NCBI GenBank assembly: GCA_905221605.1
Contig: CAJNDS010002302.1
Coordinates: forward strand, 833,022-883,021
Direction of reading: 5' to 3'
Origin: Symbiodinium natans
Lineage: Eukaryota; Sar; Dinophyceae; Suessiales; Symbiodiniaceae
Length of the DNA: 50,000 bases
Part shown: positions 8,880 through 17,952 of the stretch, one piece after another
Layout of the letters: each line of letters starts with the position of its first letter
Position numbering within the stretch: the first letter of the stretch is position 1
Notes under the pieces: generated by a model
Seen by the model: the letters and a program-made list of their open reading frames with translations, nothing else
What the model was told of the DNA's origin: nothing
Database searches by the model: none
Translations under genes and position numbers: made by a program

Positions 8880-9422
8880 CTTAACTCTTCGTTCGCAAGG
8901 CCAAAATCACATCACGCGGCGACGGCCATTTCTTCGTGGGCAAGGGCAAAAACATTCGTGGGGCATTTCTTCGTGGGCGAGGGCCCAAATTTTTAAAGCA
9001 TCGTCTCACAGGGCCAAGAGGTTCGAAGTTTCGTGGGCAAAGGTTGAAAATTTCACGGGCAAAAGGGCCAAGATATTCGTGCGCAAGAGCTATTTCCACA
9101 TGAAGGGCATAAAATTCTGGAAAGCAAGGGCCCAAAATGTCGCGGGCAAGGGCATGCCGCGGCATGCCTTCGGGGGCTTGCAGGGGCCAGACATTTCGTG
9201 GGCAAGGGCCACAAGTTGGCGGGCAAGAGCCACAATTTCGCCGGTTTGTGCTCAGGGCTTTAGGGTTTAGGGCCCAGTGAGCCTTGGGCTGTTTGCAGAT
9301 AGGTAGGGTTTGAGCTGGCTGTCGGACTTTCATGTCAAGTGTCGTTTCCTGATGTTGTGGCACCCAAATTGCGGGTGGGTGTGGTGACAAGCTGCTTGAC
9401 TGATGAATCTAGAGATGCTGAA
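8880..9422 (+). repeat. Composite element G, copy 2 with 'ttcgtgggcaagggc' minisatellite
   Basis: Irregular repeats of a ~20-36 bp unit built on TTCGTGGGCAAGGGC fill 8885-9245. The conserved tail 'acaagctgcttgact…gagatgctgaaccct' ends at 9422. The 169-codon minus-strand frame is repeat read-through. Confidence 0.75.
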
Positions 9423-9512
9423 CCCTCAGCCCTATAAACCCTAAATCCTAAATCCTAATCCTACAAGCACGAAAGCCTACATTTTTGGGGAGTTCTCGAA
9501 AACTCTTGACAG

Positions 9513-9591
9513 AACCCATCCCCCCTGGCAGCGAGGCAAAGGACAAGACCACGGTGAACGTTGGGCTGAAGCGGCGCCCCTTCCAAGAAGG
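9513..9591 (+). CDS. Exon candidate
   Basis: Acceptor CTTGACAG|, frame EPIPPGSEAKDKTTVNVGLK RRPFQEG. GC-rich codon use and charged composition look like coding sequence. The donor is uncertain (GGTCTA). Not recognised. Confidence 0.4.
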
Positions 9592-9840
9592 GTCTAGGGG
9601 TTTTGGGTTTACGGTGTAGGGTTGATAGGGTTTGTGGGTTTGTATCGTTGATAGGGTTTAGAGTTGGCAGGGTTTTCAGGGTTTGCAGAGTTTACAGGGT
9701 TCACAGGGTTTATGGGATTGGGATGTCTGCAATTAGGTCAGACCTCAAGAACCGCCAAGCCTTCTTCACGAAATCCTAAGCCCGAAGCCATGTAAAGAAT
9801 TCTTAGGTCGTCCCTAAACCCTAAGCTCCAAGCCCTAAAC

Positions 9841-9945
9841 TTGGGATGTTCCCCCTTATACTAACAGTCCTTAATGGGGACTATAATCGGGCGGGGGTAC
9901 AATAATCCCAGTTACGGACTGTCAGTATAAGGGGGAACATCCCAA
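9841..9945. mobile_element. MITE family A, copy 1
   Basis: TTGGGATGTTCCCCCTTATA at the left and its inverted match at the right; 35-bp terminal inverted repeats around a short poly-G/AT centre. Other copies: 15502, 20483, 31386, 38432 and a half at 36501. Confidence 0.85.
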
Positions 9946-10076
9946 CCCTAAACCCTCAATCCTTTGCAGGATTCGGAGGTTTGCTACAAGAAGCTTTGGA
10001 TCTCTCTAGGTGGATTCAGGGTTTCTGGTTTAGGGTTTCGGGCTTAGGGTTTAGGGATCTCTTTTGGTGGATACAG

Positions 10077-10157
10077 TTCTTTTGAGCCGACCTGACCATA
10101 AATCACAAGCCGACGCCAACGGAGCCACAAGCACTGACGAGATGAGGTTCAGAGATG
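10077..10157 (+). CDS. Exon candidate with canonical donor
   Basis: Acceptor GGATACAG|, frame VLLSRPDHKSQADANGATST DEMRFRD, donor GATG|GTAAAG in phase 1. A following AG at 10205-10206 gives a 49-bp intron and keeps frame into GAPGSSPEAKPTSCKPPSRE. Not recognised. Confidence 0.45.
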
Positions 10158-10440
10158 GTAAAGTTGTACGCCCTAAACCCTACACCCTGAGCCCCAAAAC
10201 CCTAAGGTGCTCCTGGATCGTCTCCAGAAGCCAAGCCCACATCTTGCAAACCCCCAAGTCGGGAGGCTTTAGGATTTAGGGTGTCTCGCCACCGCTGCAG
10301 CAGTATGTAGGGGGCGGCATGTCACGCGAAGGCAATCGATCTTCAATGCAGCCAACATGTTTCATTGGTGCTAGGGTTCTCCCCCGCACTCTGAGCTTTC
10401 ACCGGCCACCACCCAAGCCATTGCCTTTGAGGGTTTAGGG

Positions 10441-10512
10441 CTGCCTCGCCTCCCACTAGGGTTTAGGGTTTAGGGTTTAGGGTTTAGGGTTTAGGGCTGC
10501 CTCGCCTCCCAC
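10441..10512 (+). repeat. TTTAGGG array between 16-bp direct repeats
   Basis: CTGCCTCGCCTCCCAC occurs at 10441-10456 and again at 10497-10512 with only telomere heptamers between; spacing is 56 bp, eight heptamers. This is the signature of a duplication created when the array was inserted or copied. Confidence 0.85.
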
Positions 10513-10705
10513 ATCCAGTAAAGGTGTTCCGGGTACAGTTCTGTCCAGGTACCCTGGAAAAGGGTGGGTTCGGCCTAAGATGGCCGGGTGCGAAGTTACG
10601 GTTTAGGGACCCTAGAACCTGGAACCTAAACCCTAAACCCTCAAACCCTAAACCCTAAGCCTTAAACCCTAAACCCTAAACCCAAACCCCAAACGTTAAG
10701 TTTAG

Positions 10706-11689
10706 GCGTCAGCTTCCACCGGCAAGCTGGGATTCTTGCGGCTTCGGATGACCAGCTTATACCCCTGCCCCTTTCTGGAGGGCTTTACTTGGAGGTTCAG
10801 GGTGCTTAGTATCCCAAATGTAAGTGTAGTTGTAGCCCAGTTATTAGGGTTTCGGGTTTAGGGTCTAAGGTTTAGGGTAACCCCACTGAGTACCCCAATA
10901 GGGTTATCATCGGGCTATAAGTACAGTAATCGTTGGGTTACTAAGTACCATGAGCCTCCGAGTAGGATCAAGCTCTTTACGCCCCTTCCAAAAAGGTACT
11001 TTCCTGGTCCTAGATCATTTTTTGTTTAGGCCTAATTAACCCGAAACCCGAAACCCGAAACCCTAAACCCTAAACCCTAAACCCTAAAACCCGAACACCG
11101 CAAGCTTCCCAGGCAGTACTACCACTTGGCCTTCATGTGGAAGGGAGTCCGTCCTCTAGGCACCTTGGCCCCCGGGTCGAACCTTATCAGGGCTTCGGGG
11201 TTCGGGTTGGACCAAAAACCCTAAACCCTAAACCCTAAACCCTAAACCCTAAGCCCTAAGCCGTAAGCCCTAAACCCTAAACCCTAAGCCCTAAAGGGTT
11301 GAGTCGGAGCACACTTCGATGCAAAGCTCCAAACCAGGCTGGCAACCAACAACTCGGAGGCCTCAACACCTGAACCCTCCTGATAGTCCGTAGGGTTTAG
11401 GGTTTAGGGTTTAGGGTTTAGGGTTTAGGGTTTAGGGTTTGGGGTTTAGGGTTTAGGGTTTAGGGTTTAGGGTATTAGGGTATTAGGGTATCAGGGTATC
11501 GGGGTATAAGGGTATAAGGGTATAAGGGTATAAGGGTATAAGGGTTTAGGGTTTAGGGTTTAGGGTTTAGGAACCCTGTTGTTCCCAGTGTCAGGGGATG
11601 CTGCGTAGAAGGGGGACCCATGATGCATATCCCTCTAGAGGTCTCTTATAGTGGCCTCCTCCAGTCCCATCTGAACAGAGGTTCATGGG
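10706..11689 (+). CDS. Five-exon gene model, all early introns phase 2
   Basis: Exons 10706-10794, 10966-10995, 11113-11199, 11297-11389 and 11571-11640 (or 11689) join in frame through four consecutive phase-2 GT…AG introns, and every acceptor except the first-exon one is AG followed by G. Pieces read STGKLGFLRLRMTSLYPCPF, IKLFTPLPKR, QYYHLAFMWKGVRPLGTLAP, ESEHTSMQSSKPGWQPTTRR and NPVVPSVRGCCVEGG. Intron 1 is a MITE, introns 2 and 3 carry C-rich telomere arrays, and intron 4 is wholly TTTAGGG-type. Boundaries were chosen to fit, but each rests on a visible GT and AG. Protein family not recognised. Confidence 0.5.
10788..10962. mobile_element. MITE family B, acting as intron
   Basis: Ends CTTGGAGGTTCAGGG and …GAGCCTCCGAG are inverted. 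GT inside the left end (10795) and TAG just past the right end (10963-10965) make a 171-bp intron. A telomere-type patch (10846-10880) interrupts its middle. Confidence 0.75.
11390..11570 (+). repeat. TTTAGGG-type array, candidate intron
   Basis: 181 bp, starts GT, ends TTTAG|G. It contains a block of TATAAGGG/TATTAGGG variants at 11470-11545. Length equals 6 + 25x7. Confidence 0.9.
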
Positions 11690-11759
11690 GTTTAGGGTTT
11701 GGGGTTTAGGGTTTAGGGTTTAGGGTTTAGGGTTTAGGGTTTAGGGTTTAGGGTTTAGT

Positions 11760-11883
11760 GTAACCCCCTACTTGTAGCTACTTGGAGGTTTAGGGTAGTT
11801 ATAACCTAACTAGAAGTGTAGTTATAACCCACCTAGAAGCCCCTGAAGTGCCCCCTACAAGTGCAGTGATAATTGGGTTAAAG
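11760..11883. mobile_element. MITE family B, degraded
   Basis: 'cttggaggtttagggtagtt…cccctgaagtgcc…ataattgggtta' is family B with an eroded right end. Confidence 0.55.
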
Positions 11884-11971
11884 CTTAAACACTAAACCCT
11901 AAACCCTGACCCTAAACCCTAAACCCGAAACCCTAAACCCGAAACCCTAAACCCTAAACCCTCAACTCCAG

Positions 11972-12293
11972 GTACCCATGAAGCTTGGAGCAGGATTTAG
12001 GGCGTTCGGTAGGCATGCGGCTCCAAGCACCTCCCTAAACCCTAAACCCTAAGCCCTAAACCCTAAACCCTAAACCCTAAACCCTAAACCCTAAACCCTA
12101 AACCCTAAACCCCAAACCCCAAACCCCAAACCCCAAACCCTAAACCCTAAACCCTAAACCCTAAACCCTAAACCCTAAACCCTAAACCCTAAACCCAAAC
12201 CTTAAACCTTAAACCTTCAACCCCAAACCCGAAACCCTAAAACATTGGTGTGCGCGCAGGGGCGGCGATGGCCTTTGCAGGCCTGTTCCAAGG
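11972..12293 (+). CDS. Two exon candidates, frame compatible
   Basis: Exon 11972-12008 (acceptor ACTCCAG|GTA, VPMKLGAGFRAF, donor TTCG|GTAGGC, phase 1) and exon 12260-12293 (acceptor GCGCGCAG|GG, AAMAFAGLFQ) agree in phase, the split codon being G|GG. The intron holds a long CCCTAAA array. Both are very short, so evidence is moderate at best. Could follow the model at 10706-11640 in phase 0. Confidence 0.4.
12030..12240 (-). repeat. CCCTAAA array
   Basis: Includes four consecutive CCCCAAA units at about 12115-12140. Confidence 0.97.
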
Positions 12294-12704
12294 GTCGTGG
12301 GGGTTCGGGTTTCGGGTTTAGGGCTTAGGGGGAGTTGAGGGGTTCTTGAACCTCCTAATTTTTCGGGGTGTAAAGGACTCTAGGGGTTTTCGGAGATTAA
12401 GACTTGTTGAGATAAGGGGTTCTCGAAAATTTCAGGCCCTAAGCACTAAATCCTAAACCCTAAACCCGAAACTCCAGCCCCCAAAACCGGAAGCCCTATA
12501 CCCCCTTTCAGCCGTAAACTCTAGTGTCCCAGGGCCAAACCAGACAAACCACCGAACCCCAAAACCCATTAACGTGGTTTTGGGGAAAGAGCCCTACATG
12601 CTAAATACCGAAACCCTAAGCTCCTAGTCCTTATAAGCTCCTCAACCCTATGAACGCTAAACCCTAAACCCGAGGGACCAGTCTTCGTAGCTCCTTGTTT
12701 GCAC

Positions 12705-12935
12705 CCTAAACCCTAAACCCTAAACCCTAAACCCTAAACCCTAAACCCTAAACCCTAAACCCTAAACCCTAAACCCTAAACCCTAAACCCTAAACCCTAA
12801 ACCCTAAACCCTAAACCCTAAACCCTAAACCCTAAACCCTAAACCCTAAACCCTAAACCCCTAAACCCTAAACCCTAAACCCTAAACCCTAAACCCTAAA
12901 CCCTAAACCCTAAACCCTAAACCCTAAACCCTAAA
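12705..12935 (-). repeat. CCCTAAA array, nearly perfect
   Basis: About 33 heptamers with one extra C near 12860. Confidence 0.97.
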
Positions 12936-12946
12936 CTTAACCCTAG

Positions 12947-13033
12947 TGCTGGAGGCTGGGACACGGTCACTGCGCTCTTGGACGGCGGAGCCGATCCGAA
13001 AGCCCGTTGCTCCAACGGAACCCCGGCTGTGTG
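12947..13033 (+). CDS. Ankyrin-repeat exon
   Basis: Acceptor ACCCTAG|T after a C-rich array. Frame AGGWDTVTALLDGGADPKAR CSNGTPAVW matches the second helix and beta-hairpin of an ankyrin repeat (V-x-x-L-L-x-x-G-A-D-P…N-G-T-P). GTGTGT after the exon can act as donor. A TTTAGGG array follows. The best single-domain match in the window. Confidence 0.6.
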
Positions 13034-13477
13034 GTGTGTGTTTCTGTGTGTGTTCAGGAGGCTTTCTAGGGTTTAGGGTTTTTAGGGTTTATAGTTCATT
13101 TGGGTTTGGGTCTAGGGTTTAGGGTTTCGGGTTTATTATAAGGTTTAGAAGTGATGTCGAGTGCGTGTTCAAGCTGCAGGGTTCTCCAAAATCGTCTTTA
13201 GGGTTTAGGGCTATGTAGCCCGGCCCCTGAATCCTAAATCCGCAGCCCAAACGTTCGAAAGTTTCTTGCCCCCAACCCCTAAACCCTAAACCCTAAACTC
13301 TCACCCCGGCGAACGAGTTGTGTTCCCCTAAACCCTAGACCCTAGACCCTAAACCCTAAACTCTAAACCCTAAACCCTAAACCCTAAACCCTGTAAAGGG
13401 GGCTCCGAGGTTCCTCATACAAGGCGACCAACATTAAAGGGAGCCTTCGGTTAAAGGGACTCTGCCTTGCACCCCTA

Positions 13478-13612
13478 AGGTTGTAACCTTGGGTTTCCAG
13501 CGAGGGAGTATAAGGGTCGTTTTAGGGTTTAGGGTTTAGGGTTTAGGGTCTACGGTAAGGTTGTACCAATGGGTTTCCAGTGAGGGAGTGTAAGGGTCGT
13601 TTTAGGGTTTAG
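13478..13612 (+). repeat. Two-copy direct repeat around a TTTAGGG array
   Basis: 'aaggttgta…gggtttccag…gagggagt…taagggtcgttttaggg' at 13478-13530 and 13557-13612, spacing 80 bp, a few substitutions. Confidence 0.85.
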
Positions 13613-13822
13613 AGTTTAGTGCTTAGGGTCTACGGCATTAAGGGATAGTTCGGGAACCTCCTGGGGTACAATCTTAGGGGTCCAAGTCTCACTACCCCAG
13701 AAACCAAGCACTAAGCCCTAAGCCTAGACCCCAAGCCCCAAGCCCCAAAGCCCTAGACCCTAAACCCTAAACATCCCTAAACTCTAAGCCCTAAACCCTA
13801 GGCCCTAAACCGCAGCTTGCAG

Positions 13823-13875
13823 GAATGGATGCTCTGTTCTTTGCCTGCTGCATCGGCAACCTGAACAACATCAAG
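13823..13875 (+). CDS. Ankyrin-like exon, first helix
   Basis: Acceptor CTTGCAG|GA, frame MDALFFACCIGNLNNIK, resembling the x-x-x-L-x-x-A-C-x-x-G-N-L-x-x-I-K start of an ankyrin repeat. GGATGG follows, so the donor is unclear. The ATG is not necessarily a start codon. Confidence 0.45.
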
Positions 13876-14120
13876 GGATGGTGGCATCCCTAGACTCCTC
13901 GGGTTTAGGATTCAGGGTTTAGGGTTTAGGGTTTAGGATTTATAGGGGTTAGGACGTATAGGGTTTAGGGTTTAGGGTTTTTAGAGTTTAGGGTTTTGGG
14001 TTTAGGATTTATAGGGGTTAGGACTTATAGGGTTTAGGGTTTGTAGGGTTTAGGATTCTGGGTTTAGGGCAGTTTAGGGTTTAGGGTTTCCCTTTCATTT
14101 TATTATTGTTATTATTCTTG

Positions 14121-14215
14121 TTTTTTTTTTTTTGGGGGGGGGGGGGGGTGGGGGGGTGGGGGGGGGGTGGGGGGGGGGTGGGGGGGGGGGTGGGGGGGGG
14201 GGTGGGGAGGGGGGG
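14121..14215 (+). repeat. T13G14 tract and G-rich low complexity
   Basis: T13 then G14, followed to 14215 by G7-11 runs split by single T. The 97- and 64-codon frames here are poly-Gly read-through. Confidence 0.95.
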
Positions 14216-14406
14216 GGCTGGTTTCGAAGGATTTTACCCCGGACTGTTTTCCAGAGGATTGAAAGCACTCTCCGTGTGCTTTGTGTGTGGACCTTTGTGT
14301 GCCTTTTCTGGTTTTTTGGAGTTTAGTGTCTATAGTGTGTGCCTACCCTGCAGTTTTGCAAGGGCATATAACAAACACATACGGCACAAGCCCCGGTAAA
14401 TCCTAG

Positions 14407-14470
14407 TTCATTGAGAGCCCCGCCAAAAAGACATCCAAGCGAAGAGGCTCAGTAGCCTTATCCGCGTATT
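14407..14470 (+). CDS. Exon candidate
   Basis: Acceptor AATCCTAG|TTC, frame FIESPAKKTSKRRGSVALSA YCLS running into MITE family D. Basic composition. No donor identified. Confidence 0.3.
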
Positions 14471-14478
14471 GCTTGAGT

Positions 14479-14611
14479 TATAGGGTTCTTAAGGGAGGGG
14501 GGTTCGTGAGGAGTAGGTACCTAGGGAAGCTTAGGGCAGTAGTGGGGGTGTACCAGGGAACCTTGGGTTACTTACCCCCCTTGAACGTCCCCCTCCCTTA
14601 AGGACCCTATA
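14479..14611. mobile_element. MITE family D
   Basis: TATAGGGTTCTTAAGGGAGG at the left mirrors CCTCCCTTAAGGACCCTATA at the right. A half copy lies at about 28155-28185. No ORF. Confidence 0.7.
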
Positions 14612-14802
14612 CTGCTAAACTACGACAAACCTGATACCTGATAAACCCTAAACCCACCGACCCTTGATGGGTTGGAGGGCCCCCAGCCTGCTGCCGTGTA
14701 AACTGCTGACTCAACCCCACACCCGACACCCTAACCCCTAAACCCTAAACCCCAAACCCAAAACCCTAAACTCTACACCCTTGAAACCACCCGAAACCGT
14801 GA

Positions 14803-14890
14803 ACCCGAACGCGCTGAGGCTTGAGCGTTTTCCCGACTGGGACCAAGAGAGGCGAATCCCCATCATGGGCCCTGCTCCCAGCAGCGGGAT
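14803..14890 (+). CDS. Exon candidate
   Basis: Frame NALRLERFPDWDQERRIPIM GPAPSSGI, GC-rich, between C-rich (left) and G-rich (right) arrays. Splice sites are not clear: the frame ends in TAG within the array. Confidence 0.35.
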
Positions 14891-14955
14891 TTAGGGCTTA
14901 GGGTTTAGGGTTTAGGGTTTAGGGTTTAGGGTTTAGGGTTTAGGGTTTAGGGTTT

Positions 14956-15070
14956 CTTGGCGGCCCAGTGGTACGTACCCTTTACCCCCCCTTCTTTGTG
15001 GTTCTGGGTTCCCTTCGAAAGTAGCCAACCCCAAAAACCCTTATTGTTCTATGGTTGCTGGGTTGCCAAG
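14956..15070. mobile_element. MITE family C, complete copy 2
   Basis: CTTGGCGGCCCAGTGGTACG … GGTTGCTGGGTTGCCAAG; same organisation as 3029-3143. Its final AAG abuts the exon at 15071. Confidence 0.75.
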
Positions 15071-15176
15071 TATTTACACCCGGGCAAGTGCCCCATGGAG
15101 CCCCCAATCGCCAAGCACCAGCCAACAATCTCTCGGGCCTCATGGCCTGTGCCCTGGTTCGCTTCTTTGACATCGG
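15071..15176 (+). CDS. Exon candidate starting at a MITE boundary
   Basis: After the MITE-C end CCAAG| the frame reads GQVPHGAPNRQAPANNLSGL MACALVRFFDI, donor ATCGG|GTAGGC in phase 2. GC-rich third positions. A 89-codon frame is also open in another register. If real, the MITE provides the acceptor. Confidence 0.45.
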
Positions 15177-15253
15177 GTAGGCAATCCTCGAAAACCCCAC
15201 AAAAGCAGTTTCGCACTCTAGTTTAGGGAACCCCCCCCCCCCCACCCAGCTAG

Positions 15254-15380
15254 GCGACCTGAAGAATGTTCCCAAGGCACCCCACCCCAGGTGTACACGT
15301 GTACACGAGGAGGGGGTGGGGGTTGTGGGGCCGACGACACCGGTGCTGCCCAAAAGTCAGGGTTGTTAGGCGCCCCCTGA
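15254..15380 (+). CDS. Exon candidate ending in a stop
   Basis: Acceptor CCAGCTAG|G, 41-codon frame RPEECSQGTPPQVYTCTRGG…GADDTGAAQKSGLLGAP, TGA at 15378-15380. The minus strand is open too (14982-15353), so strand assignment is weak. Confidence 0.3.
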
Positions 15381-15501
15381 AACCCTAGCCCTAAGCCTTG
15401 AATCCTCGCCCTAAACCCTAGCCCTAAACCCAAAAAGCCCTGGAGCAAGAGGTTGCAAACATATCAGTATCAGGTATACATACCAGTCTGACGGATGTAG
15501 G

Positions 15502-15602
15502 TTGGGATGTTCCCCCTTATACTAACAGTCCTTAATTGGGATTGTGATAGGGGGTACTATAATCCCGATTAAGGACTGTTAGCATAAGGGGGAACATCCC
15601 AA
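15502..15602. mobile_element. MITE family A, copy 2 with target duplication
   Basis: TTGGGATGTTCCCCCTTATA … GGGGGAACATCCCAA. GATGTAGG lies immediately on both sides (15494-15501 and 15603-15610), an 8-bp target duplication. The best-preserved copy. Confidence 0.9.
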
Positions 15603-15842
15603 GATGTAGGGCACCTTATGGACTCCCAAACCTACTTCTTTTGTTGGTTTTTGGCCCCCTAAGTCCCCTAGTACGGCTAAACCCTAAACCCCAAACCCCA
15701 AACCCTCAACCCTCAACCCTAAACCCTAAACCCCTAGCCCTAAACCCTAAACCCTAAATCCTGAACCCTAAACCCTAAACTGCAAGCCTATAGGACTACC
15801 CAACCAACCCTGCAAGATCGATTCCGTGCCGCCTCTTCTCAG

Positions 15843-15902
15843 GCATGAACCCCTTCTGCGCCGCCGCATGCAGTGGCACGAACAAGGCTGGCACACTTTT
15901 GG
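15843..15902 (+). CDS. Ankyrin-like exon
   Basis: Acceptor CTTCTCAG|GC, frame MNPFCAAACSGTNKAGTLL, donor TTGG|GTGTAG in phase 1. Small-residue-rich A-A-A-C-S-G pattern resembles ankyrin helix 1. C-rich array on the left, G-rich on the right. Confidence 0.45.
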
Positions 15903-16587
15903 GTGTAGGGTTTAGGGTGTAGGGTTTAGGGTTTAGGGTTTAGGGCCTAGGGTTTAAGGTTTAGGGTTTAGGGTTTAGGGTTTAGGGTGCAGGGCCGGTT
16001 GAGGATTTAGGGTTTAGGGCAATTTTGGTTCAAGGGTTTTTGGACGGAGCTGTCTTTCTGATTCCCTCCAGAGGGCTGTGAACTCATTCCATGAATTAGG
16101 ACACTAAACAAATGCAGTATACATACATATATATATATATGTATGTATGTATGTAATTGTGTATTTGGTGTGTCTGTGTGGGTGTTTTTTCGTCATTTGT
16201 TTGTATGTGTAGAAGAGAACCATGCATCCTAACCCCTTACGCCCATCTGCAGGGTTAGGCTTACTTAATGCCCCCCCCCCCCCCAAAAAAAAAAAACTAA
16301 CGCCATGAACATAGGCTGAACCTCTATATATATATAATATCTATATACGTTCAGGGCTTATAGGGTTTCCCTATGGCCCTATAACCCTAAACCGTATAAC
16401 GTATAACCCTATAACCCTAATCCCTAAGCCCCAAAACTTGCCAAGCCGCCCCGATTCCACCCCCCCCCCCCCCCCCACCTCTCCCCCTCCCACCCAACTA
16501 CCCCAAACCCTAAACCCTAAACCCTAAACCCCAAACCCTAAGCCCTAAACCCTAAACCCTAAACCCTAAACCCTAAAGCCGCCGCAG

Positions 16588-16631
16588 GGCCCCGTGGTCC
16601 AACATCTTGTGGAGGCGGGGTTTGGTCACAA
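16588..16631 (+). CDS. Ankyrin-like exon, second helix
   Basis: Acceptor CGCCGCAG|GGC, frame GPVVQHLVEAGFGH, donor CACAA|GTGAGG. V-V-x-x-L-V-E-A-G fits the second helix of an ankyrin repeat. Strong splice signals both sides, bracketed by C-rich then G-rich arrays. Confidence 0.55.
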
Positions 16632-16649
16632 GTGAGGGGTTTAGAGTTG

Positions 16650-16740
16650 GGGTTTAGGGTTTAGGGTTTAGGGTTTAGGGTTTAGGCTTTAGGGTTTAGG
16701 GTTTAGGGTTTAGGGTTTAGGGTTTAGGGTTTAGGGTTTC
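16650..16740 (+). repeat. TTTAGGG array
   Basis: About 12 heptamers with one TTTAGGC. Confidence 0.97.
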
Positions 16741-16897
16741 GAGAAGAAGGAAACCCTCAACCCTAAACGCTAAACCGGTTTGGGAGGCTTATTGGGCTCA
16801 AGGGGGATGTGGTGGAGGAGCTCTGTTTTCTCCTTGTGTTGCGGATATTTTTTTGGGGGTGTTGGGTGCTTAATATGGCCCCTTTCCTTCTTTGAAG

Positions 16898-17026
16898 GGT
16901 TCTGACGGCTTTGGTATTGTGGGTATAGAAGGGGCATATCAAGGGTCCCATACGAAGGGGCCATGTAACTACTTGTGGAGGCAGCTCTCTCTTCAAGGAG
17001 GCACGGGTGCTATTTTAGAGCATTAG
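16898..17026 (+). CDS. Exon candidate, 42 codons plus stop
   Basis: Acceptor CTTTGAAG|GGT, frame GSDGFGIVGIEGAYQGSHTK GPCNYLWRQLSLQGG…LEH, TAG at 17024-17026. Minus-strand frames of 64 and 77 codons overlap. + strand composition is the more protein-like. Not recognised. Confidence 0.4.
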   Translation, partial: GSDGFGIVGIEGAYQGSHTKGPCNYLWRQLSLQGGTGAILEH

Positions 17027-17039
17027 TGGCCTTAACCTG

Positions 17040-17460
17040 ATAAACCCAAAGTCCTAAAGCAACAACGCCTCAAAGCACCCCCAAAACTCCAAAGCCCCAA
17101 CATCCCAAAGCCCCGAAACCCCAACACCCCCAACACCCCAAAACCCCAAAACCGGAAAAGCCCAAAAGCCCCAATGCCCCAAAGGCACAAAACCCCGAAT
17201 TGTGCCAAACCCCCAAAACCCCCAACGTCCCAAAACCCTGTACTTGCCAAAACCCGAACCCTAAACCCTAAACCCTGAACCCTGAACCCTGAACCCTAGA
17301 CCCTAGACCCTAAACCCTAAACCCTAAACCCTAAACCCTCAACCCTAGACCCTAGACCCTAAACCCTAAACCCTAAACCCTCGACCCTAGACCCTAGACC
17401 CTAAACCCTAAACCCTAAACCCTAGACCCTAGACCCTAAACCCTAAACCCTAGCCTGTGA
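17040..17460 (-). repeat. Degenerate then regular C-rich telomere-type array
   Basis: 17040-17240 is CCCCAAA/CCCAAAA-type with no regular period. 17250-17455 is CCCTAAA with paired CCCTAGA units recurring every 40-50 bp (higher-order pattern). Confidence 0.85.
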
Positions 17461-17462
17461 CT

Positions 17463-17552
17463 TGCGAGGCCCGCGCGGAGCTCCTCGATCCGAAGCGCTG
17501 GGGTGGCAAGTGTGCTCTGCTCTCCTTGCTGGCCGGAAGCCCCTGAGGTTCA
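17463..17552 (+). CDS. Exon candidate
   Basis: GC-rich island between a C-rich and a G-rich array. Frame ARAELLDPKRWGGKCALLSL LAGSP then TGA; a second frame is also open. Ala/Leu-rich, could be part of an ankyrin-type helix but no clear motif. Confidence 0.3.
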
Positions 17553-17952
17553 GATTTCGGGGTTTAGGGTTTAGGGTTTTGGGTTTAGGGTTTAGGGTTT
17601 AGGGTGCAGGGTTTGGGGTTCATGTTTGGAGTTTTGGGGATTTCCGGGTTTTTGGGGTATAACATGTGAGGCTTAGGGGTTGGGATTTGCCCGAGGCCGC
17701 CGAGACCCCTATTAAATGCCGCATAGCCTACCGAAACCCGCAGCCCTAAACCGTTAGGGGGTGGTCCCCTCCTTAGGACGGAGCTCCGTAGACCTTTGGG
17801 GGGTTTAGGGCTTAGGGTTGATAGGGTTGAGCAGCCCGGTCTGTGTATGCGGGTATTTTAAAGTCTCTGCACGCTTTCGGGTTTAGGGCGTTGAGGGCTG
17901 CATCCAGTTGGGGGTTCATAGACCTGAGGGTCGGATAGGGTAGAGGGTTGTT

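Noticed and set aside
8881-9390. 169-codon minus-strand frame
   Set aside because: Follows the 'ttcgtgggcaagggc' minisatellite; two other frames are open as well.
14106-14399. Gly-rich 97- and 64-codon frames
   Set aside because: Start in T13G14 and G-run low complexity; only the last 50 codons are non-repetitive and lack support.
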